A stretch of DNA of 64,000 nucleotides from an uncultured Campylobacter sp. GTDB taxonomy: Bacteria; Campylobacterota; Campylobacteria; Campylobacterales; Campylobacteraceae. The notes under the pieces are model-generated. The model was given only the letters and a program-made list of their open reading frames with translations, was not told the origin of the DNA and did no database searches. This document shows positions 34,404 through 42,507 of the stretch, piece after piece; the stretch's first letter is position 1, and each line of letters opens with the position of its first letter. Made by a program: the position numbers and the translations under genes. Location of the stretch: the NCBI GenBank assembly GCA_900539255.1, contig UQBJ01000002.1:1-64000 (forward strand). The letters are read 5' to 3'.

Positions 34404-35717
34404 TCACTCCTTTGTGATGCGAATGCTTTTAAAGCATTTGTATTCCACCAGCGCCCCACCTTTGGGCGCGACATTTTCCCTGCGTGTATAATCGACCAAA
34501 TACGCGCCTTTGTTTAGCTTTGAAAAATGCACGCAAAGTTTCCCTACAAATTCTAGCAAATTTTGGTTTAAATTTTGCTTGTTTGTCCGCACAATCGCGT
34601 GCGCTCCCGCATAATCCTTTATGTGAAACCACATATCGTTTTTTTTCGCAAATTTTAGCAAAAATTCATTTTCTTTGGCGTTTTTGCCGACATAAATTTT
34701 TACCCCATCATAATCAAAACTCGCTACCTGCGCGCTTTGCTCTTTTTTTTGTCTTTCGTTCGCGCTCTTTTTTGGGGCTAAAATCTCACACTCAAAGGCT
34801 GAATTTGACGCCTTTATGAGCGCAATCAACTCTTTTTGCGTGTCGATTTTTTGGCTTAAATTTTCTTTTTGAATGTGTAAATTTGTAGCTTTTTGTTTGA
34901 GTTTTTTAGCCGTCTTAAAGGCTTCATTAGCCCAAATTTTAGGCGCTTTGTCGATGATGAATTCAAGTTTTTTGCCATTAAAATCATCAAGGCTTATCTT
35001 TCGCTCAAAATCCTTTAAAGCGTATAAATTCGCCGTGATGATTTGCGCTTTGTGGCTTAAATTTTGGGCTTTTTGGGCTAACTCGCTTTCATTTTCAAGG
35101 GCGTTTAGGGTTTGTTCTAGCTTTTCTATGCGCTTGTTTAAGCCCGAAATTTTAGCTGTTTTAAGGGCATTTAGCCTTGCTTGGTTTGTTTTTTCAAAGG
35201 CGTTTTGAAAATAAACTTGAAAATTCTCAATAGGCTCAAAGCTCTCATTTATCGCAAAAGGCGGCAAATCTTTTAGGCAAAGTCCCACTTTTATAGGGCG
35301 AATGCCGTTGTCAAAATGCCGCAAAGCCGCTAAAATAGTCTTTTTTTCATCGGTGATGATGACATTTGTATTTTTGCCCGTAAATTCAAAAAAAATACTG
35401 CTCTCAAAAGCCTTGTAGGATTTATCTAGCCTAGTTTTGATGAGTAAAATGCGGTTGTTTTCAAGCACGCTGATTTCGCGTATGCTGGCTGAGTGAAAAA
35501 ATTTTTTTAAGGCTATGTCAAAGGGAGCGGCGTAGTTTTTGTGGTTTTGCATTTTGCTTGGTGCGTAAATGGCGCTTTTTGCGCGGTTCATATCAAAGAT
35601 GAGCGAAATTTTGTCAAAACTCACGCACAAGGCATTATCATCAACGCGCGTTATGGAGTGGATTTTAGCGCAATCTCGTAAAAAATCAGCGATTTGCAAA
35701 AGCTCGGTGTATTTCAT
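34404..35717 (-). CDS. NFACT-family protein (RqcH/fibronectin-binding-like)
   Basis: The 437-aa product has an N-terminal NFACT-N-like segment (FDNGIRPIKVG, PPFAINESFEPIENF), a central coiled coil (about 190-300) and the C-terminal NFACT-R domain (DMWFHIKDYAGAHAIVRTN, then VDYTRRENVAPKGGALVEY). Relatives include RqcH, which marks stalled nascent chains with alanine tails, and proteins earlier called fibronectin-binding. Residue-level evidence for RqcH tailing is not clear here. It diverges from mobA across a short AT-rich promoter region. Confidence 0.8.
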   Translation of the reverse strand: MKYTELLQIADFLRDCAKIHSITRVDDNALCVSFDKISLIFDMNRAKSAIYAPSKMQNHKNYAAPFDIALKKFFHSASIREISVLENNRILLIKTRLDKSYKAFESSIFFEFTGKNTNVIITDEKKTILAALRHFDNGIRPIKVGLCLKDLPPFAINESFEPIENFQVYFQNAFEKTNQARLNALKTAKISGLNKRIEKLEQTLNALENESELAQKAQNLSHKAQIITANLYALKDFERKISLDDFNGKKLEFIIDKAPKIWANEAFKTAKKLKQKATNLHIQKENLSQKIDTQKELIALIKASNSAFECEILAPKKSANERQKKEQSAQVASFDYDGVKIYVGKNAKENEFLLKFAKKNDMWFHIKDYAGAHAIVRTNKQNLNQNLLEFVGKLCVHFSKLNKGAYLVDYTRRENVAPKGGALVEYKCFKSIRITKE

Positions 35718-35794
35718 AGTGATATTTTAGTCTAAATTTGATTAGCTTTTTGCTTTTTTGTTGTAAAATATCACTACAAACAAAAGGGCAAATG

Positions 35795-36619
35795 ATGAGT
35801 GAAATTCCTTGCGTAATCCTTGCTGGCGGGCGTTCAGCTCGTATGGGCGCGGATAAGTGCTTTTTGGATTTTAAGGCGAAAAGCCTTATTGAGTGGCAGT
35901 TTGAGAAGATGAGTAAGCTTTTTGCAAGCGTTTTTATCTCGTGCAAGGCGGACAAATTTGGGGGCAAATTTGGAGAAAAAACGCTGATTTTTGATGAAAA
36001 TTTAGAATTTTTAAGCCAAAATTCAAAAAATTCTTTGAATTCAAATTTAAACTCACAAAGGGCGAATTTAAGAGTGAATTTAAGTGCAAATTCAAATGTG
36101 AATTTAAATTCACAAGGGGCAAATTCAAGCATAAATTCAGCATTAAATCAAATTTCACACCAAAATTCAAGCGTAAATTCAATGTCAAGTCAAATTTCAC
36201 GCGAAAATTCAGCCCTTAATGCGAATTTAGCCAAGCCAAAACGCGAAAAAATGGCGGATTTTTCATCAATGCTTGCTTTATACAGCGTTTTAAAGGCGTT
36301 TGAGAACAAATTTGTTTTCATCATCGGCGTAGATACGCCCTTTGTGAGCGAAAAAAGCATTCAAAGGCTGATTTTAAGCGCAAATGAAGCCCTTATGATA
36401 GTGCCAAGCGTGGCAAACAGGGCGCATTTTCTTTGCGCCTTTTATCACAGCCAAATCGCGCCCTTGTGCCTAAAATGCTTGCAAAATGGCGTGCATAAAA
36501 TCAGCGCATTAAGCCAAAATCTGCCCCCAAACGCCCTAAAATTCGTGGAATTTAGCGATGAAAATGAGTTTTTCAATCTCAACACCCCGCAGGATTATGA
36601 AAGGATAAAAAATGCGTAA
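35795..36619 (+). CDS. mobA: Molybdenum cofactor guanylyltransferase MobA with Asn/Ser-rich insertion
   Basis: MobA links GMP to molybdopterin. The start CVILAGGRSARMGADKCFLDF is the nucleotide-binding signature, and VDTPFVSEKSI is the conserved metal/nucleotide block. Residues 74-149 (DNA 36014-36241) are a low-complexity stretch dominated by Asn and Ser, with repeats such as NLNSQ and NSSVNS, lying between DENLEF and MLALYSVLKAF, where MobA proteins have only a short loop. The ATG at 35795 has AAAAGGG six bases upstream; an adjacent ATG at 35792 is possible. The 3' end overlaps pldA by eight bases. Confidence 0.88.
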   Translation: MSEIPCVILAGGRSARMGADKCFLDFKAKSLIEWQFEKMSKLFASVFISCKADKFGGKFGEKTLIFDENLEFLSQNSKNSLNSNLNSQRANLRVNLSANSNVNLNSQGANSSINSALNQISHQNSSVNSMSSQISRENSALNANLAKPKREKMADFSSMLALYSVLKAFENKFVFIIGVDTPFVSEKSIQRLILSANEALMIVPSVANRAHFLCAFYHSQIAPLCLKCLQNGVHKISALSQNLPPNALKFVEFSDENEFFNLNTPQDYERIKNA

Positions 36620-37598
36620 ATTTGTGCTTTTTGCTTTATTTGTGAGCCTTTTGTGCGCTGAAAGTGAGCTAAAACAGCCTTTAAGTGCTAAAAGCGCACC
36701 GCAAAAGGCTTTGACAAACTCACAAGAAAGCACCTTGCAAAAAGAAAATTTGCAAGAAAACGCCTTGCAACAAAACGAACAAAAGGCGGTAAATTCAGCC
36801 CAAAACTCATCGCTTGCCGAAGATGATGAGCCAAACATTTATGATTTTGCTAAAATCGCCGCACGAGAATACAACGGCGAAGACACAACCATCAACATTT
36901 TACGCATAAAAACCCACGACACGAACTATTTTTTGCCCTTTGCTTACACCTTTCACGGACGCCCAAATGACCCAAAATACAAGCAAGCGGAGACGAAATT
37001 TCAGTTCAGCGTGAAAAAAGTGCTGTTTGAAAATGTGCTTTTTTTAGGCGAAAGTTGGAATTTTGGCTACACGCAAACGGCGTGGTGGCAAATGTATGCT
37101 GAGAGTGCGCCCTTTCGCGAGCTAAACTACGCGCCTGAGCTTTTTGTGAGCTTTCCTTTCAGCGGTTTTGGCTGGCTTAAAAGTATGAGCGTGGGCTTTA
37201 TGCACCAGTCAAACGGCAAGGACGGAGCGGACTCGCGCTCGTGGAACAGGGTTTATGCAAATGCGGTTTTTCATCACAAACGCTTCGTGTTTTTGCCACG
37301 ACTTTGGTATATCGTGCCAGAATCAAGCCTTGATGAAAACAAAGACATACGCAAGTATTTGGGGAATTTTGACGCGAAAATCGCCTATCTTGGCAGGGAC
37401 ACCTTCGCTTACATTTTGCTGCGAAACAACCTAAATTTCAAGCACAACAAGGGTGCAGTAGAGATAAATGCGGGCTTTGACTTGTTTGACAACGGCGTGT
37501 TTTGGTTCGTGCAGTATTTTAACGGCTACGGCGAAAGCCTAATCGACTACCAACGCTATATCAATAAACTCGGCATAGGCTTCGTGGTAGCGTATTAG
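36612..37598 (+). CDS. pldA: Outer-membrane phospholipase A
   Basis: PldA hydrolyses phospholipids in the outer membrane and is linked to haemolysis in Campylobacter. The signal peptide (MRKFVLFALFVSLLCA) is followed by a Gln/Asn/Ser-rich linker of about 50 residues (ENLQENALQQNEQ), similar in style to the insertions in other genes. The beta-barrel contains the catalytic set H-x-S (VGFMHQSNG) with Asn 14 residues after His (SRSWNR), matching His142, Ser144 and Asn156 of OMPLA. The product has 328 aa. It is coupled to mobA. Confidence 0.9.
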   Translation: MRKFVLFALFVSLLCAESELKQPLSAKSAPQKALTNSQESTLQKENLQENALQQNEQKAVNSAQNSSLAEDDEPNIYDFAKIAAREYNGEDTTINILRIKTHDTNYFLPFAYTFHGRPNDPKYKQAETKFQFSVKKVLFENVLFLGESWNFGYTQTAWWQMYAESAPFRELNYAPELFVSFPFSGFGWLKSMSVGFMHQSNGKDGADSRSWNRVYANAVFHHKRFVFLPRLWYIVPESSLDENKDIRKYLGNFDAKIAYLGRDTFAYILLRNNLNFKHNKGAVEINAGFDLFDNGVFWFVQYFNGYGESLIDYQRYINKLGIGFVVAY

Positions 37599-37672
37599 CG
37601 AATTTAAGGGCTTTTTATATTTGCAAAAATCGCTTTTTAATCCACACAAAAACAGCACAAATTTTATAATGT

Positions 37673-37685
37673 TTATCATTGATAA
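37673..37685. promoter_or_regulatory. Fur-box-like palindrome
   Basis: TTATCATTGATAA is a perfect 13-base palindrome inside ATAATGTTTATCATTGATAAAA, resembling half-site units of Fur boxes. It lies about 270 bases upstream of the metal-importer operon and 75 after pldA. Confidence 0.35.
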
Positions 37686-37885
37686 AAATTTATTTCTTGC
37701 TAAAAATTCTTTTAAAATTTAAAAGAGTTCTCAAAATAAATGCAAAATTTTTGACAAAAATTCAGCTCAAAAATGCTTATTTAAAGTTTATTTTATGGGA
37801 TTTGTTTTGATTTTGATAAAAAATTTTTTATAAATTTTTTGATATTTAATTTTATTTTAAGAAAATTTTGCTAACATTTCGCATT

Positions 37886-37916
37886 ATTATTTTTGACAAT
37901 TAAAATCAAAAATAAT
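37886..37916. promoter_or_regulatory. Operator dyad of the metal-importer operon
   Basis: A perfect 11-bp inverted repeat, ATTATTTTTGA-N9-TCAAAAATAAT, 37 bases upstream of the importer ATG. TATTAT at 37885-37890 could be the -10 box, so a bound regulator would block transcription. The inner part, TTTTTGA-N9-TCAAAA, is also present at the ferritin promoter. Confidence 0.5.
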
Positions 37917-37952
37917 TAAATTCGTTTGCAAATTCTTTATAGGGAGGAAACA

Positions 37953-39059
37953 ATGAAACAGAATTTAGCAAAATTAGTCTTTATCCTGCTTGGGATATTC
38001 ATCGCAAATTCAGCCTTTGCGGAGGTAAAGGTTCTCAAAGATGTCTTGGGGCGCGAAGTTAAGGTAAATTTGCCCGCTAAACGCATAGCTTTGGGCTTTT
38101 ACTATACTGATTTCATCGCTGTTGGCGGTGTAAAGGCACTTGACAATGTCGTAGGCTTTTCAAAAGCCGTTTGGACGGACTGGACGCCCGCAAGCTGGGA
38201 GGTGTATAGCAAGGCTGTGCCTCGTCTTAACAAGCTTGCAGACTTTGGCGAGGCTGAGGTTGGAACTTTTTCGGTAGAAAAGGTGCTTGCCTTAAAGCCT
38301 GATTTGCTAATTTTAGCGGCGTGGCAGTGGCAGCTTTTGGAATTTGACCTTGAACCTGTCATTGAGGCGAACATTCCTATAATCATTTTGGATTATAACC
38401 GCGAAACGCTTGAAAGGCACTTGCTTTCAACCAAACTTTTGGGCGAAATCACAGGCGAAAAAAAGAAAGCCGCAGAGCTTGCCAAATGGTATGAAAGCAT
38501 AGCAAATGAAGTGCAAAACCGCATAGCAAAGGCAAAGCGCAAAAAGCCTAAAATTTACATAGAATTTGGCAACAAAGGACCAAATGAAGCGGGCATTACT
38601 TATGGCAAGGATATGTGGGGTTCGCTTATTGATTTAGCGGGCGGAGAAAACATAGCAGCACCCTTTGTAACGCAATGGGCGCCGATAAACCCCGAGCAAA
38701 TCATCGTTTCAAAGCCAGAGGTTATAATGATAGCAGGGCGCGAAACAGAGCTTAAAAAGAACAAAGAAGCTATGGTGATGGGCATAGGAATTGACAAAAA
38801 AGAAGCCCTAAAAAGACTAGCAGCTTACAAAAAACGCCCAGCGTGGAATTCGCTCCCAGCCATTCAGCAAAATCGCCTTTATGGGCTTTATATGGGTGCT
38901 TCACGCAACCTAGCCGATGCAAGTATGATACAATACCTTGCAAAAGCCTTGTATCCTGACTTGTTTGAGGACATTGACCCGATTAAAACCTATGTGGATT
39001 TTCACAAAAAATATCTGCCGATAATCCCACAAGGCACTTTTGGCATTCGTGCTGAGTAA
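37953..39059 (+). CDS. Periplasmic metal/siderophore-type binding protein of an ABC importer
   Basis: A 368-aa helical-backbone (cluster A-II, FecB/BtuF/MolA type) binding protein with a signal peptide (1-23, AFA-E) and no lipobox. It starts DVLGREVKVNLPAKRIAL, the usual opening of this family. Distinct features are an aromatic/Trp-rich patch (WTDWTPASWEVYSKAVP, LILAAWQWQLLEFD) and a long Lys-rich helix (GEKKKAAELAKWYES). The start has AGGGAGG upstream. It is first in an operon with permease, ATPase, pseudoazurin and an ATP-grasp enzyme and occupies the place where Campylobacter jejuni has ceuBCDE, but the sequence does not look like CeuE. The ligand is unknown; copper, iron or molybdate-type oxyanions are possible. 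Confidence 0.8.
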   Translation: MKQNLAKLVFILLGIFIANSAFAEVKVLKDVLGREVKVNLPAKRIALGFYYTDFIAVGGVKALDNVVGFSKAVWTDWTPASWEVYSKAVPRLNKLADFGEAEVGTFSVEKVLALKPDLLILAAWQWQLLEFDLEPVIEANIPIIILDYNRETLERHLLSTKLLGEITGEKKKAAELAKWYESIANEVQNRIAKAKRKKPKIYIEFGNKGPNEAGITYGKDMWGSLIDLAGGENIAAPFVTQWAPINPEQIIVSKPEVIMIAGRETELKKNKEAMVMGIGIDKKEALKRLAAYKKRPAWNSLPAIQQNRLYGLYMGASRNLADASMIQYLAKALYPDLFEDIDPIKTYVDFHKKYLPIIPQGTFGIRAE

Positions 39060-39070
39060 ATTAAGGACAA

Positions 39071-40132
39071 ATGATGAGCGAGCAAGTTCAAAGCGCACTC
39101 AAAGCACACAGAAAGCGTGAATTTAAACGCTTTGTTATCATCATCAGCTTTTTGGCTGTGGCTTTTGTCTCGCTCATTTTTGACATAGCCACAGGTCCAT
39201 CGCTTTTGCCCCCACGAGAAGTTTTAGACGCGCTTTTAAGCCCTTTTTTTGATGACATAAGTGTCGATGAAACGACTTTGGCGATAGTTTTTGATTTGCG
39301 TTTGCCTATCGCGCTTATGGCGTTAGTGGTTGGCGGGGCTTTGGGCGTGGGCGGGGCTGAAATCCAAACCCTACTTAACAATCCTATGGCAAGCCCTTAT
39401 ACTTTGGGACTTGCAGCAGCAGCTGGCTTTGGGGCAAGCCTTGTCATCGCCTTTGGGAGCTTTGGTTTGCCCTTGCTTTTTGCTGTGCCTGTTGGGGCTT
39501 TTGTGATGACTATGCTTAGTGCGGCGGTGCTTTTTTCCTTTGCGGCTATGCGCCGTTTTAGCTCAGCCACACTTGTGCTAGTAGGCATTGCGCTTTTGTT
39601 TTTGTTTCAAAGCCTACTTTCGCTCGTGCAGTTTTTATCAAGCCCTGAAATTTCGCAGCTCATTTTGTTTTGGCTTTTTGGGTCTTTGCAAAAGGCAAAT
39701 TGGATAAATTTAGCCGTGATTTTTGCGGTAAGCACACTTTGTATCGCCTTGCTTTTAAAGGATTCGTGGAAACTCACGGCTTTAAGGCTTGGTGAGGCAA
39801 GGGCAAAAAGTATGGGCGTGAATTTAAACGCCTTACGCTTTCGCACTTTGCTTATCGTTTCTATAATGACAGCCACAGCCATTTCTTTTGTCGGCGTTAT
39901 CGGCTTTATCGGGCTTGTCGCCCCGCATATCGCTCGCACTCTTGTTGGAGAAGACCAAAGGTTTTTCTTGCCAAGTGCTATGTTTTGCGGTGCAGCCTTT
40001 TTGTCCATAGCCTCAGTGCTTTCTAAAATCATAATCCCCGGCGCACTCTTTCCTGTGGGTATCGTTACTTCTTTTGTCGGTGTGCCGTTTTTCTTTTGGA
40101 TAATTTTATCAAAAAGGAAAAGCGTATGTTAA
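39071..40132 (+). CDS. FecCD-type ABC permease
   Basis: The 353-aa permease has about nine to ten membrane helices, the conserved block ALGVGGAEIQTLLNNPMASPYTLGLAAAAGFGAS, and the coupling region VGVIGFIGLVAPHIARTLVGEDQRF with a final GIVTSFVGVPFFFWI. Homodimers of this type move siderophores, haem, cobalamin or molybdate across the inner membrane. A second ATG three bases in is an alternative start. Its stop overlaps the ATPase start (ATGTTAA). Confidence 0.88.
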   Translation: MMSEQVQSALKAHRKREFKRFVIIISFLAVAFVSLIFDIATGPSLLPPREVLDALLSPFFDDISVDETTLAIVFDLRLPIALMALVVGGALGVGGAEIQTLLNNPMASPYTLGLAAAAGFGASLVIAFGSFGLPLLFAVPVGAFVMTMLSAAVLFSFAAMRRFSSATLVLVGIALLFLFQSLLSLVQFLSSPEISQLILFWLFGSLQKANWINLAVIFAVSTLCIALLLKDSWKLTALRLGEARAKSMGVNLNALRFRTLLIVSIMTATAISFVGVIGFIGLVAPHIARTLVGEDQRFFLPSAMFCGAAFLSIASVLSKIIIPGALFPVGIVTSFVGVPFFFWIILSKRKSVC

Positions 40133-40920
40133 GGCTTGAAAATTTAAGCATTTATCGCAATGAACTTTGCGTGGCAAATGCCATAAATAGCGAATTTGAA
40201 GCGGGCAAAATTTATGCCATACTTGGTCCAAATGGAGCGGGCAAAACCTCGCTTATCTCGGCAATGTTTGGGGATTTAGCCTTTAAGGGCAGCATAGCGC
40301 ACAAGCAAATGGAGTTAAGTCTCAAAAATCATTTCGCGTGGAAAAAACGCATAGCCTATATGCCACAAGATAGTAGCGTAGATGCGAGTTTAAGCGCGCT
40401 TGAAGTGGTGCTTTTGGGGCTGATTGACCAGCTTGGAATGTATGTGAGCGACACGCAAATTTCGCAGGCATTGAGCCTTATGGAAGAACTTGGCATTTTG
40501 CATTTAGCCAGCAGAGACATTTTAAATTTAAGCGGCGGGCAAAGGCAAATGGTGCTTTTTGCCTCCGTGCTTATCAAAGCACCTGAAATTTTGCTACTTG
40601 ATGAGCCTGTAAGTGCGCTTGATATGCACCATCAATGTGTCTTGCTTGAATGTGTGCGCTCATACACGCGCAAAGAAAAGCTCATCACAGTCATCATCTT
40701 GCACGATTTATCGCTTGCTTCGCAGTTTGCTGACGAACTTGTGGTATTAAGTGATGCTAAAATTTGGGCGCAAGGCGAAGCAAAGGGCGTTTTAACGAAA
40801 GATTTAATCGAAAATTTATACAAAATCAAAGCCGATATTTTCTACGATGAGAGCAACAAGCCCGTCATCGTGGCAAAATCAGCACTTAAAACAAATATCT
40901 TAACAAAGGAGGAAAAATGA
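40126..40920 (+). CDS. FecE-type ABC transporter ATPase
   Basis: A 264-aa ATPase with Walker A LGPNGAGKTS, Q-loop YMPQDSSV, signature LSGGQRQMVLFA, Walker B ILLLDEPVSALD and H-loop ILHDLSL. The chosen start at 40126 has AAAAAGGAAAAGC upstream. The stop shares ATGA with the pseudoazurin start, so the transporter and the copper protein are translated as one coupled unit. Confidence 0.9.
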   Translation: MLRLENLSIYRNELCVANAINSEFEAGKIYAILGPNGAGKTSLISAMFGDLAFKGSIAHKQMELSLKNHFAWKKRIAYMPQDSSVDASLSALEVVLLGLIDQLGMYVSDTQISQALSLMEELGILHLASRDILNLSGGQRQMVLFASVLIKAPEILLLDEPVSALDMHHQCVLLECVRSYTRKEKLITVIILHDLSLASQFADELVVLSDAKIWAQGEAKGVLTKDLIENLYKIKADIFYDESNKPVIVAKSALKTNILTKEEK

Positions 40921-41357
40921 AAAAAATAGTTAAGATTATGTCAGCAACAGCGTTGCTTTGTGCCTTTGCTTATGCAAAGGATTACGAAGTCAAAATGCTT
41001 GATGTCAATGATGAAGGCACTATGGTCTTTGAACCCGGTTTCATTCACATACAAAAGGGCGACAGCATTACCTTTGTGCCGACACACAAAACGCATTGGG
41101 CTAAAAGTGTGCTTGTCCCAGAGGGCGCAAGCAAATTTGAAAGCAAGCTAGATGAAAAAGCCACTTTTAAATTTGACACAGAGGGCGTTTATATCTACGA
41201 ATGCCCGCCGCACAAGATGATGAATATGCTAGGCATTATCCAAGTAGGCAAGGCGACAAATGCAGCCAAAGCAAAAGCTGCCGTGCCAAAACTTGAAAAA
41301 AGGGTTAGCGAAAACAAGGGTCGCCTTGAAAAGTATGCCACACAAATCAAAGAATGA
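40917..41357 (+). CDS. Pseudoazurin-like periplasmic cupredoxin
   Basis: A 146-aa type 1 copper protein. The signal peptide ends AYA-K near residue 20. The domain follows pseudoazurin (MVFEPGFIHIQKGDSITFVPT), with copper ligands recognisable as His in PTHKTHWAK, then C-x2-H-x4-M in YECPPHKMMNM. After the domain (about residue 112) comes a Lys/Ala/Glu-rich helical tail (AAKAKAAVPKLEKRVSENK) not found in classical pseudoazurins. Pseudoazurins usually carry electrons to nitrite or nitrous-oxide reductases; here coupling to a metal importer suggests a role in copper binding or in metal reduction at the importer. Confidence 0.85.
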   Translation: MKKIVKIMSATALLCAFAYAKDYEVKMLDVNDEGTMVFEPGFIHIQKGDSITFVPTHKTHWAKSVLVPEGASKFESKLDEKATFKFDTEGVYIYECPPHKMMNMLGIIQVGKATNAAKAKAAVPKLEKRVSENKGRLEKYATQIKE

Positions 41358-42237
41358 GTTTGTCATACTTTCGTGCAAGGACTACCCGCAGGGCAACTCA
41401 GCCTTGCAAGGACTTTGCGCGCACTTAAAGGCGTTTTGGGCTGAAAGGGGCGTTGAATGCGAGGCAAAAATCGCCCCTTGGCGCGGGCTTGATTTAAAAA
41501 ATTTAAGCTCAAATTCAGTGCTTTTGCCCTTAGCGGTGTGGGATTATAGTCAGCACTATGATGAATTTTTACGCTTTTTAGACGAAATCAAGCGTTTAAA
41601 CCTTGCTGTTTTCAACCCCTTGCCCCTTTTGCGCTGGAATTTATCTAAACTTTATCTTAAAGAGTTAGAAAATTTAGGCTTTGACATAATCCCTAGCCTT
41701 TTTGTGCGCCCAAGTCAAATTTCCATTGACGAAGCGCTCAAACGCGCAAAAATGTGGCAAAATCCCATCATCAAGCCCCTTGTCTCACAAAGTGGCAACG
41801 GAGTTTTTAGGCTTGATGGGCTAAATTTAAACTCACTTTTTAAGGACAAACTCTTTAAAAACGGCTTTGTTTTGCAAGAATTTATGAGCGAGATTTTAGA
41901 CAAGGGCGAGCTTTGCCTTGTATTTTTTAACGCAAAATTTCACTATGCTATCACACGAAAGGTTGCTTGTGGCGAGTTTCGCGCAAATTCGCAATTTGGC
42001 GCAAGCGTTCATAGCTGCGAGGTCGTGGAAAAAAGCTGCCTTGACACAGCAAGGCAAATTTTAGCGCATTTGCCCCAAAAGCCGCTTTACGCAAGAATCG
42101 ATTTCATCACACACAAAGGAAAAACCCTTATAAACGAGGTCGAACTCATAGAACCAAGCCTTTATTTTGATTATGACAAAGGCGCCTTGCAAAATTTTTG
42201 CGAAGCTGTTTTTGCAAGCCTTAAACACCGCATTTAA
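41335..42237 (+). CDS. ATP-grasp ligase of RimK/DcsG-like type, unknown product
   Basis: The 300-aa protein has the ATP-grasp order: NPLPLLRWNLSKLYLKEL near 94-111, the nucleotide loop IIKPLVSQSGNGVFRL (145-160), QEFM with a following acidic GEL motif (191-193), and the metal block YARIDF (252-257) with NEVELIEPSLYF (267-278). Enzymes of this group join a carboxylate to an amine, amino acid or similar nucleophile using ATP. The start at 41335 lies within the last codons of the pseudoazurin gene, overlapping by 23 bases. As the last gene of a metal-import operon, it might build or modify a metal-chelating small molecule, but the substrate is unknown. Confidence 0.78.
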   Translation: MPHKSKNEFVILSCKDYPQGNSALQGLCAHLKAFWAERGVECEAKIAPWRGLDLKNLSSNSVLLPLAVWDYSQHYDEFLRFLDEIKRLNLAVFNPLPLLRWNLSKLYLKELENLGFDIIPSLFVRPSQISIDEALKRAKMWQNPIIKPLVSQSGNGVFRLDGLNLNSLFKDKLFKNGFVLQEFMSEILDKGELCLVFFNAKFHYAITRKVACGEFRANSQFGASVHSCEVVEKSCLDTARQILAHLPQKPLYARIDFITHKGKTLINEVELIEPSLYFDYDKGALQNFCEAVFASLKHRI

Positions 42238-42381
42238 AGCACAAAGGCATAAAATTTAAATTTTTAAGCTATAATGGCACAAAATTTAATCACAGTTGAA
42301 TTTTCATAGAACTTTCACAAATTTTGCTGAATTTTAAGCTCAATTTTTGTGAAATTTACGCTAAATCAAGCAAAAATTCAA

Positions 42382-42507
42382 CACAAAAAGGCAAAATTTA
42401 GAGCAAAAAGACAAAAATTTAAAATTGAGAACAAAAAAGCGAAAATTTAAATTTTAAAACAAAAAAGGCAAAATTTAAAAAATTTAAGACAAAAGGGGCA
42501 AGATTTG
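42382..42507 (+). repeat. Degenerate 27-30 bp tandem repeat ending at a start codon
   Basis: Five decayed units share the core ACAAAAAAGGCAAAATTT. The last unit (AAAAGGGGCAAGATTTG) supplies both the ribosome-binding site and the TTG start of the next gene, so the array appears to have grown from a translation-start segment. Confidence 0.55.

Noticed and set aside
37953..40920. Calling the importer CeuBCDE because of its location after pldA
   Set aside because: There is one permease rather than two, and the binding protein is a Trp-rich, non-lipidated protein unlike CeuE.
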